Shown here: positions 56,401-64,000 of the stretch, piece after piece
Layout: each line of letters starts with the position of its first letter
How positions within the stretch are numbered: position 1 is the first letter of the stretch
Source of the DNA: Calamus simplicifolius
Taxonomy: Eukaryota; Streptophyta; Magnoliopsida; Arecales; Arecaceae
Length of the DNA: 64,000 nucleotides
Direction: 5' to 3'
Assembly (NCBI GenBank): GCA_900491605.1
Contig: UESW01004361.1
Coordinates: 528,886-592,885, forward strand
The notes under the pieces: generated by a model
The model's input: the letters and a program-made list of their open reading frames with translations, nothing else
What the model was told of the DNA's origin: nothing
Databases searched by the model: none
Position numbers and translations under genes: made by a program

Positions 56401-57750
56401 TCTAAGAATTCACAACAATACTATATCAAACCATATAGTCAACAAGATGAGTACAGATTACACTAGATCAAGTATCGGCGATTCAGCTTCGCAAAAAAAT
56501 TAATTAATGAATGAAAAGAAAGCATCTAATAAGTACTGCACCAATAGTTCATCAAGATAACATTAGCCAGCAAGAAGTAGAGCCAAAGGGAAGCCTTAAC
56601 GCACTCTATCTGGAAGCATAATCCAAAGCAGGCTGTTACCGGACCAAAGAAATGCCAAGCCTTTAAAAGCACATGGAGAAAGGCTGAATTGAGGACATAC
56701 TTCCAATATAAACAAGTACTCCAGCAAGACCACATAGCTAGATTAACTCCCATTTATCTTGTCAAAATGGTGCAGCATGATATATTCCATGCCACTAGAA
56801 GCTGCTATATTTACATACTTTCTAGGGTTCAGGAGGCCAGATAATTGATGAATGAGGACAGAAAACCATACCATAGGAAGAAAGGATCATTGGAGTATAA
56901 ATTGGCAACATGAAGTAAAGCAGATGCCAAATCCAAATGAGGCAATTCAGTATTCCCATGTATTGAGTTAAAAGGATGGGAGAATTACACTAATTATTGA
57001 TTATTGATAGTGAATCTTGGATAATAGCTAATAGATAACCTAGGAAAGTATACAAGGCACAGAACCAACACAACGAAGGATTTAATGCACCACATTAGCT
57101 CATATCCCTTAATTAGCTTGGAATTAAGGTTTAATGTTATTGTTATTATTGTATGATATTAACCCACACTGCATGGTATGTACCATGGCAGACAGATGCA
57201 AGCATTGTATAGAGCTCTACACATCTGCTACATGCGAACAGGCCTGCACCAGAACAGGGCACTATGCATTTCTTCTGTACTTTAAGTACTGCACTAATTC
57301 AAACCAACTTGGGTATAATAATGGTGTTTTAATTTTTGCCCACGTGCACATGCACACGTGCTTACATTTATAGTGTTTGGTCCAAGGATTTATTTAGCAT
57401 ATCACATTAGCCCATACCACATATTATGTCCCAGACTGCACAGATAGAGGCAAAGTGCAGAGCTACATGCCTCTCTTAGATGATCAATTACAATATGTCA
57501 ACAGGTAGATCAAATAATGTGCCTAAAAACTGTAGACATGAATATGATCCATTCAAAGTCCAAAAGAAGTAGGATAAACAGCAGATTTATGAGATAAAGT
57601 ATAAAAAGAAGATGAGTATATTTAACAACAAGCAATGAGTGTTAAATATACTAAGATGATCTTCAACAAGTAAGAAATCTACAAGACATAAGTGTAGCTA
57701 TTTATCTTCGAACAAAGGCAAACCATCAAAAAAGCCAAGCAAGTATTCCT
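53430..57750. other. Non-coding interior of CACTA element
   Basis: About 4.3 kb of AT-rich sequence, probably introns of the second gene or older insertions. The short ORFs on both strands show no domain. An AT microsatellite lies at about 54116-54141. Confidence 0.45.
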
Positions 57751-57762
57751 TACCATATCATA

Positions 57763-58031
57763 AAAGTGAGCCGGTATAGACTTTGATCCAGTGAGAGTAG
57801 CATATGGATGTAATTCCCGATTAAATTTATTTGTTTCTGATTTTTTCTACATCAAAGAATGGAAAGGGTTACATGAGTTTGTAAAAAATATAAACTAAAA
57901 GTGAGCCGGTATAGACTTCGATCCAGTGAGAGTAGCATATGGATGTAATTCCCGATTAAATTTATTTGTTTCTGATTTTTTCTACATCAAAGAATGGAAA
58001 GGGTTACATGAGTTTGTAAAAATATAAACTA
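57763..58031 (-). repeat. Tandem exon duplication, 2 x 135 bp
   Basis: GTGAGCCGGTATAGACTT recurs at 57766 and 57901, and the two 135-bp copies are almost identical. Each contains the TGTAG acceptor and the exon encoding NKFNRELHPYATLTGSKSI. Only the copy at 57763-57897 keeps the GT donor (CATATG/GTAAGG region); the other reads into TAG. Confidence 0.9.
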
Positions 58032-58367
58032 TTAAAATAGTTGTATGGATGTATTTACTTTATACTCATCTGAATAAAGATAATCACATAGAAAGTTTCA
58101 GTCACTCTGCGAGATACGAGATGGCTTATTTTGCTTTGCTAAGCTCACACTTGTGTCCCCACCATGACTAATGAAGTATAAATGAAGCCGATGTATAAAT
58201 TCTCAATATACTTTATTCATTTGAAACTTAATACACTTTTTAATATGATCTAAAGTCATATCAAGATCGAACATCTCCTGCAAATATATTTAAAAATTAT
58301 AAAAGTTATAAGGTATATTAAGTACGTTAAAAATAATCTAAAAGTAATCTAAAGTAATCTAATATAA
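58032..58367. other. CACTA intron-like sequence
   Basis: AT-rich, no feature recognised beyond the end of the duplicated exon and the donor side of the next. Confidence 0.4.
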
Positions 58368-58893
58368 TTATACTGACCTGAGTCGATCGATCATAGATGC
58401 TTTCTGTGCATCAGTGATCTCACTCCACTTTCTGACCACAAGTGGTGCCATGTCATGTACAACCACTCCTATCTCAATCAAAAACTCGGAGCGAAACTCT
58501 CCTAATGGTTGTCCAACCTCAGATGGCAGAAGAATAGGCAACTTCTGTCCACCATGCATTTTAATCAGATGTGCAGACTTGTATCCGCGAGCAGGACCTC
58601 AACCCTTCTTCTTTGATGATATAGCTGCAAAATATATTGAACTAAATTAGTGCAAAATAACATAAAAAAAATATAGCCAAATAAGATACGTTTAAAGTAG
58701 AGTTAGTACATGATGCGCCAACAGATGACCCCACTGTCAAAACTGGAATGTAAGGAGAATCATCTGGCCTCGATATAGCAGGAGTATCCCTCGAAGACAT
58801 CTGCAAACAAACATACAAACTAGAATTAATAAATAAGAAAGTATAAGAATATATGTTGCAATAAGTTAAAAAAAAAACATGAATGCTGCCAAA

Positions 58894-59530
58894 TTAATCA
58901 CTGTCATCACTAATATGCTCATTGTCTTCATCATCCTCCATATCAGAACTATGTATAGATCCCTCACTTTCATGATCAGCTAGTGTGTCATCCTCTTCAA
59001 CATCTTCGCATATAAACTCATCTTGATTGCCATCACTTTGACCTCTAATATTTTCTTGAATTGTAACTATTTTAGCATCAGTGTCCGTACATCGAGATGT
59101 TATTAAGTCCATGTCAGGTTGCTCATATGTGAATCGAAGGACTGTTGAATCATCTTCTTGATATACTTCTTCTTAAACATCATCTTTTTTTGGAATATCC
59201 CACAAATGATGATGACTAACCTTGTATACCACTTTCCAAGTAGAATTGTTCTTCAAATCATCCAACTAGAAAACCATTCAGCTTGTGATGCTAAAATGAA
59301 TGGCTCATGTTTGTACCATTGTGAACTAATATTTATACTTGTAATGTTATAATGTTGTTGCATTCTCCTATGCTTTGGTTCAGTTTCAAAACATATGTAC
59401 TTGAACATTATCGCCTTACAACCTTTAACAAAATGAAATTCAAGGACCTCTAATAATATACCATAAAAGTTAATTTCTTCTCCTAGATGAGTAGAGGGAA
59501 CATAAACGCCACTGTTCTATGTTTTATGGC
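58894..59530 (-). pseudogene. CACTA TNP2-like transposase, C-terminal part
   Basis: The minus strand reads LGEEINFYGILLEVLEFHF, then WYKHEPFILASQAEW, then after a stop a diverged GKW..RL region and an acidic tail (EDVEEDDTLADHESE) ending at 58894. The DWY..PFILA.QA block before an acidic end is typical of the C-terminus of plant En/Spm TNP2 transposases (DUF4216 region). Stops near 59265 and 59110, and the gypsy insertion at 59540, break it. Confidence 0.75.
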
Positions 59531-59539
59531 TGACATCCC

Positions 59540-61034
59540 TGATGGCGCCAAGTCACCTTCTTCAAACGTCGGGGAAAACGGACGTCTCGCTCCGGGAAGT
59601 CCTGCAAGAAAAGTCCCCAAGGACCGGTGGCACCGGTGGGGACCCTCCGACGATCAAGTCAGTGGCTTGGGTTCAGACAAAGAACCACCCCCCGCCAAGG
59701 AAAGCTGAGGCAGTTAGGGTTTTGAGCAGGGAGGAGAAAAGCTTTTTTCTAAAAACCAGAGAGATTGGATCTGGCCTATCTCCCCCATATCTCTCTTTTT
59801 ACCTGTCTAAAAACCGTCCTGTGCAGCTTCGGAAGACCTTTCTTTTGTACTATTTTGATGGACGTGGCTGGGCTCCTATTACTAGAGGCGGCGAGTCGTA
59901 CATCCTAGCAAGGCGTAGTGGCGCACAGTGGCATGCAATGCGCCAAACATCGTTATGAGACGTGACCCTCCGTACCGGCGCACATTTTAAAGGAGTACGA
60001 AATGGTACCACGGCAAGGCACCGCCATGTGCCGGAGATCATGCGTGAGCACCGTACATGCTGACAGTTGCTGTTTTCTTTGGCGGTTGAATAGCATGTTG
60101 ACCATGCACCCTGAGGCCAGTAGGGCTCCGGGGTTAGGAAGCGATGACCCCACCCCGACCCCGAGGGGGTGCCGGGGGTGGGGAAATGCCGCTCACCCCG
60201 GGGCTGGTAGGGGCCCCGGGGTTAGGAAACGATGACCCCACCCCGACCCCGAGGGGGTGCCGGGGGTGGGGAAATGCCGCTCACCCCGGGGCTGGTAGGG
60301 GCCCCGGGGTTAGGAAACGATGACCCCACCCCGACCCCGAGGGGGTGCCGGGGGTGGGGAAATGGCCGCTCACCCCGGGGCTGGTAGGGGCCCCGGGGTT
60401 AGGAAACGATGACCCCACCCCGACCCCGAGGGGGTGCCGGGGGTGGGGAAATGGCCGCTCACCCCGGGGCTGGTAGGGGCCCCGGGGTTAGGAAACGATG
60501 ACCCCACCCCGACCCCGAGGGGGTGCCGGGGGTGGGGAAATGGCCGCTCACCCCGGGGCTGGTAGGGGCCCCGGGGTTAGGAAACGATGACCCCACCCCG
60601 ACCCCGAGGGGGTGCCGGGGGTGGGGAAATGGCCGCTCACCCCGGGGCTGGTAGGGGCCCCGGGGTTAGGAAACGATGACCCCACCCCGACCCCGAGGGG
60701 GTGCCGGGGGTGGGGAAATGGCCGCTCACCCCGGGGCTGGTAGGGGCCCCGGGGTTAGGAAACGATGACCCCACCCCGACCCCGAGGGGGTGCCGGGGGT
60801 GGGGAAATGGCCGCTCACCCCGGGGCTGGTAGGGGCCCCGGGGTTAGGAAACGATGACCCCACCCCGACCCCGAGGGGGTGCCGGGGGTGGGGAAATGGC
60901 CGCTCACCCCGGGGCTGGTAGGGGCCCCGGGGTTAGGAAACGATGACCCCACCCCGACCCCGAGGGGGTGCCGGGGGTGGGGAAATGGCTGACGGCCGTT
61001 ACCTTGCCTGATGACGTTGGGATCAGTCATATCA
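59540..61034 (-). repeat. 3' LTR of second Tat element
   Basis: 1495 bp; the minus strand begins TGATATGACTGATCCC at 61034 and ends GGCGCCATCA at 59540. It shares its ends and the GGGGACCCTCCGACGATCAAG block with the LTR at 11757-13489. More than half is the 89-bp array. Confidence 0.82.
60125..60990. repeat. 88-89-bp nearly identical GC-rich tandem array, about 10 units
   Basis: GTTAGGAA recurs at 60133, 60221, 60309, 60398 and onward every 89 bases. The first units are 88 bases (AAATGCC) and later ones 89 (AAATGGCC); otherwise differences are almost absent. Each unit has two hairpin-like blocks: CCCCACCCCGACCCC facing GGGGGTGCCGGGGGTGGGG, and ACCCCGGGG facing GGGGCCCCGGGGTT. The homogeneity implies recent amplification or gene conversion. 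Confidence 0.95.
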
Positions 61035-61055
61035 GATGCCCCCTCGCCCCTGGGG
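61035..61055 (-). other. Polypurine tract of second Tat element
   Basis: The minus strand reads GGGGCGAGGGGGCATC before the LTR, similar to the GGAGGGCATG of the 16.5-kb element. Confidence 0.6.
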
Positions 61056-61534
61056 CGAAGCGGGTCCCACCGCTGAGGCCCAAGGGGTGTTCTCCGCGTG
61101 GCTGATCCCTAGCCTGGTTCCTTATGCGGACGGTACGAGGGATGCAAAGAGACGGCCTTCCGTATCACGCCAGCCATGATCGTCCTCGAAAGTGAGGATC
61201 AACTCTTCGAAGTCCGCGCGGAAAGGTGCGCAATGATTTCTTTCTATTAAGGCGATATCAACGGGGGCCCCACCATTGGTCGGGGGCGCATTGCGCCGCG
61301 CGTTGGAGCATTCCTCGAGGCGAGCCAACGTATGGCGAAGGGCCGCGTGGCCGACGGGACATGGCGGGATGTTTTGAAGACCCCTCAAAGCCAGGCGGGG
61401 GGGAAGGAACTGGCATCATACCACTCCATCATCGTCTTCCTCTCTGCCTGTTCTAGCGCTCCCGCAACCTGCAAGCTCGCGTCCGATTTTTCTCGTTTCT
61501 TCAGGTCAGCTTCTTTCATCTTGATTCTTTTTTC
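61056..61534 (+). other. Upstream region of the antisense gene
   Basis: GC-rich leader between the LTR and ATG 61535. No strong TATA box was seen; pyrimidine-rich TCTTCCTCTCTGCCTG at about 61434 could mark a transcription start. Confidence 0.35.
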
Positions 61535-62427
61535 ATGAGTCTACCCTCTTGGACATCGGAGGACGGTTCTGAGGACCGTCCTCCCTCTGTAGGGCCCCAA
61601 ACCCCTTCTCCTTCCCCCCCAATCGAATGGTCCTCTGATTCAGAGGACCATATTCCTTTGGCCCGGCGGCAGGCCGCCGGCAGGCCGGCGGTGGAGCTGC
61701 CGGTGGAGTCTCGTTGAGGGGTCGTCGGCCGGGGGCCGGGACCTCCTCAAGGGTGGAGGAATCCCCAGGGGGGGTAGCCTCCTCGATAACACGCTCGGAT
61801 CTGGAAAGGATCCGAGCCCGTTATCGGCTCCCTCAGGAGATCAAATTATTTCTTCCAACTCCTGACGACCGGGTTATTTCCTCCCGACCCGGTCGCGTAG
61901 CTTTTTACGAGGTCTGCCTACAGGTAGGCCTCCGTCCGCCTTTCCACCCTTTCTTTATCACGCTCCTCGACTTTTATTCCTTAACTCCCTCCCAGCTAGT
62001 CCCGAACTCCTGTCGGGTAATTAGCGCCTTCGTTATCCTTTGTCACCGCCTGGGTATTGCCCCTAGGGTTAGTTTGTTCCGTAACTTTTATTCTCTTCGG
62101 GCCCAGAAGGGGTGGTGGGTGTTTCAGCCCCGACCCAATAGGGTCATCAAACTCCTTTTGCCTTCATCGATTAAGGGGTGGAAACCCCGCTTCTTCTTTG
62201 CTAACATCGATCAAGTCCGACCTCGGTGGGGGAACCCCGACCTCCGAGGGAACGTCGCGACCGTCCAGCCCGGGGATCGGGAAGCGATGGTGGCCTTGCT
62301 GACTGCTGAGATTCCCCGGTACACCCTATTGCTAGGGGAGGAGAACTTCGAGTCGGCGGGCCTAATCTCTCATCGGGGTAAGTCCTCTTCGCACTTAGTT
62401 AGAATCCCGCTCCTCCCTTCCTTTTCT

Positions 62428-62483
<56 letters not shown>

Positions 62484-63803
62484 AAGACTTGACTTGCATT
62501 GTGCAGCAATGAAGGTTCCGAGGGCAAAATTGTTAAAGGCCATCAAGAAACGGGGTCGGGAAGGATCATCCGGGGGGCAGCAAGCCCCGGCCCCGAAGCG
62601 CCTGGTGATCCGGGCCCCCCCCGCCTCCTCCGCGAGGGCCCCCTCCCCAGCGAGGACCTCCCCTCCCGAGATTCCGCATCACATCCCTGTCCCCGCGGCG
62701 GTTGACCTCACGGCCGACTCTCCACCAGAGGCTGGAGCCGTAGTGGGAGGCGTCGCTGCAGAGTCGGTGGTGGGGGAGCCCGTGCCGACCGGAGGGTCCC
62801 CGGCTCCCCAGGGAGCGACTTCATTTGGTGCCAGCCGGGACTGGGGTGAGGGGCCATCCGGCCCCACCAGTTCAGCCCCCGAGGGGCCGATTAGGGGCGA
62901 CCCGCCCACAGGGCCGGGGAGGTCAGAGGCAGCCGAGGGAAGTGGGGACGCATCCAGGTCGCCCCTGGACCTCCTGGGTGATGGCTATTTGGCCGAGCAG
63001 GTCTTGGGCTCGGTTTTGGATCCCAGGATCACCGAAGGCCTCGGTCGTCAGAAGACAGGCGAATTTTTCAGGGAATCTTATGCCGCTGCGTTCAGGGTAG
63101 GCGACCTTTTCGCCCCTTATCTCTTATTGTTCATATATGCATATTTCGCTGACTCGAGGTTTGCGCGCAGATCGTGCATTCCCTAAAGGCCGCTAGGGAA
63201 GTCATCCGCGGGGAGAAGAACCTTCTCCGGGAGATGCAGGATCGCGCAGAGGCAGCGGAGAAGGCACTGGGGGAGATCCAAGAGTCCTGCGCCAGCGCAG
63301 TAAGAGCCGCCGAGGGCAAAATGGAGATTGAGGCCAACCGTGCGCGCGCGGCGATCTCACAGATGATGGAATCCGAGAGTGCGGTTATGGCGCGGGACAT
63401 GCATATCTCGGAGCTAACCGAGGCCCTTCGGGAGGCAGAAGAGCGGGCAGGGGCGGCATCAGAGGAGGCTAGGGCGGCGAGGGCAGAGGCCGAGGCGGCA
63501 AAAGAAGAGGCTGGCCGGCATAAGGAGGAGTTAGGTCGCGCCAGAGAAATCGAGAGGGATGCGGTGGAAGCCTTAGCCGCAGAGAAAACTCGAGCTGCTG
63601 GGCTTGTCGAAGAGTACAGATCGTCTGAACGTTACTCAGACGACCTAGCCGAGGCGTCAGCCGCGGCGTTCCTTGACGGCTTTCAGTATGCCAAAGAAAA
63701 AGTGGCCAAGGACCTGGATTTCCCTCGCGCCCTGGATGTTGAGCCAGAGCCATCGTCGGACCCGTCCCCTTCCGATGACGAACCCGCACCAGCGGAGCCC
63801 TGA
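61535..63803 (+). CDS. Antisense gene: putative gypsy-type transposon protein (Transposase_28-like), three exons
   Basis: ATG at 61535 (MSLPSWTSEDGSEDRPPS), acidic N-terminus. The reading frame must change by one base between about 61640 and 61717, so a frameshift is likely. The conserved plant domain (PF04195 type) follows: IRARYRLPQEIK, GLRPPFHPFF, SSIKGWKPRFFF. Intron 1 is 62378-62506 and splits a codon (HRG then AMKVPR). Exon 2 (62507-63096) is basic, then Pro/Ala/Gly-rich. Intron 2 (63097-63170) is in phase 0 and joins AAFR to IVHSLKAAREV. Exon 3 (63171-63803) is a long Ala/Glu/Arg coiled coil with an acidic tail. It is much better preserved than its relative at 26865-29854. The role is unknown. 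Confidence 0.75.
62432..62479. repeat. Poly(T) tract in intron 1
   Basis: About 48 T in a row, inside the 129-bp intron of the antisense gene, ahead of the acceptor TTGCATTGTGCAG. Confidence 0.95.
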
Positions 63804-63825
63804 ACTCGCACCCGCTATGTTGCTC

Positions 63826-63900
63826 TTTTCTTTTTTTTTTTTTTTTTTTGTAAGCCCGGCCACGTCGGGGTTTTGTAACTCCCTTCTATTAATGAAAATA
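63826..63900 (+). terminator. 3' untranslated region with poly(A) signal
   Basis: After TGA at 63801-63803 comes a 20-T run (about 63831-63850), then TATTAATGAAAATACC near 63888. AATGAA is a usual plant near-upstream poly(A) element. Confidence 0.45.
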
Positions 63901-64000
63901 CCTTTCTTGACAGTTTTCGCACTGTTATTGACTTTGCTGTTTGACATGCGACCATACGAGTCCGTTCGTTCCGTCGATTCTAGGGAACACCTTCCTACCC

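Larger units (their letters stand above)
52800..58798 (-). pseudogene. CACTA second gene (Transposase_24, Ptta/En/Spm type), dispersed exons
   Basis: Minus strand. The likely start is ATG at 58798 (MSSRDTPAISRPDDS). The next exon (about 58620-58368) has a stop within KKKGxGP, then GQKLPILLPSEVGQPLGEF and MAPLVVRKWSEITD, the core of PF03004. A further exon near 57850-57755 encodes NKFNRELHPYATLTGSKSI, the usual H.TGSKS block, with GT after FYDM. Far downstream are EEPSRLHMWNTLHFDK (about 53320) and a coiled-coil C-terminus (about 53060-52800). Introns would total several kb. Decayed by stops and an exon duplication. Confidence 0.7.
52238..59539 (-). mobile_element. CACTA (En/Spm) transposon, 3' part, broken by a gypsy element
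   Basis: The left terminus reads CACTAAAGAAAAATGGC at 52238, preceded by TGC as possible 3-bp target duplication. Subterminal repeats follow. Minus-strand coding remnants are a TNP2-like C-terminus (58894-59530) and a second gene with the plant Ptta/En/Spm transposase domain (58798 downwards). The order, TNP2 then second gene toward this terminus, is standard for plant CACTA elements. The rest of TNP2 and the other terminus lie beyond the gypsy insertion at 59540, outside the window. Confidence 0.85.
59540..64000 (-). mobile_element. Second Tat-type gypsy element, 3' part
   Basis: On the minus strand the 3' LTR is at 59540-61034, preceded by a purine tract, and the antisense gene (plus strand) follows inside. 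This is the same layout as the 16.5-kb element, but LTR and protein sequences differ, so it is another family. It runs off the window. It inserted in the CACTA TNP2 gene; the flanking five bases are ATCCC (59535-59539), untestable here. Confidence 0.85.

Noticed and set aside
53430..57750. Host genes from scattered 60-90-codon ORFs
   Set aside because: No splice-compatible, protein-like composition or known domain; most likely CACTA intron sequence.
60125..60990. rDNA spacer-type or centromeric satellite
   Set aside because: The array lies within LTR ends matching another LTR in the window, and no rRNA sequence is near.
62432..62479. Poly(T) as the tail of a LINE or processed pseudogene
   Set aside because: It lies inside an intron with good splice borders, and there is no adjacent LINE sequence or target duplication.

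Overview
This is plant nuclear DNA, almost certainly from an angiosperm with a repeat-rich genome. The evidence is plant-type Ty1/copia and Ty3/gypsy (Tat) retrotransposons, a CACTA (En/Spm) transposon, a hAT miniature element, plant initiator-Met primer sites, GT-AG introns and fragments of plant host genes. The species cannot be fixed from the sequence; a monocot is a guess. No bacterial, organellar, rRNA or confident tRNA sequence was seen.

The window is a nest of transposons. 1-3640: part of a SIRE-type copia element (minus strand) ending in its 5' LTR, inserted in a gypsy LTR fragment (3641-3917). 3918-9692: a small host island with an O-fucosyltransferase-like gene fragment, an inverted duplication of its first-exon region, a frameshifted defensin-like exon, a 0.5-kb TRIM-like element and AT-rich DNA. 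9693-13489: a truncated gypsy element (minus) made mostly of GC-rich tandem arrays. 14837-31350: a complete 16.5-kb Tat-lineage gypsy element (plus strand) with 5-bp target duplication CATCC. It has a broken gag-pol, a 113-bp tandem array, and several transcription units in the opposite orientation, including an intron-containing gene for a 'putative gypsy type transposon' protein. 32528-42764: a complete SIRE-type copia element (minus) with target duplication TAAAG and an envelope-like extra ORF. 42770-50990: an old copia element (plus), broken by a hAT MITE (44695-45312, 8-bp duplication) and by a 2.2-kb solo LTR (46914-49069, duplication CAAAA). 52238-59539: a CACTA element (minus) broken by a second Tat element that begins at 59540 and runs off the window; its 1.5-kb LTR carries about ten nearly identical 89-bp GC-rich repeats, followed by a three-exon antisense gene.

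Nearly every coding region is decayed by stops, frameshifts or nested insertion. The least damaged gene is the antisense one at 61535-63803. Several stops are CAG to TAG changes, as expected from deamination of methylated cytosine in silenced elements. The most interesting structures are: short-motif arrays in LTR promoters (GCCGAC in one copia family, AGCTAACTGG in another); a recurring pattern of GC-rich tandem arrays inside Tat LTRs; a set of antisense mini-genes with their own TATA and poly(A) signals in the 16.5-kb Tat element, two of which encode related small coiled-coil proteins; and the inverted host-gene duplication with a defensin-like exon beside it.
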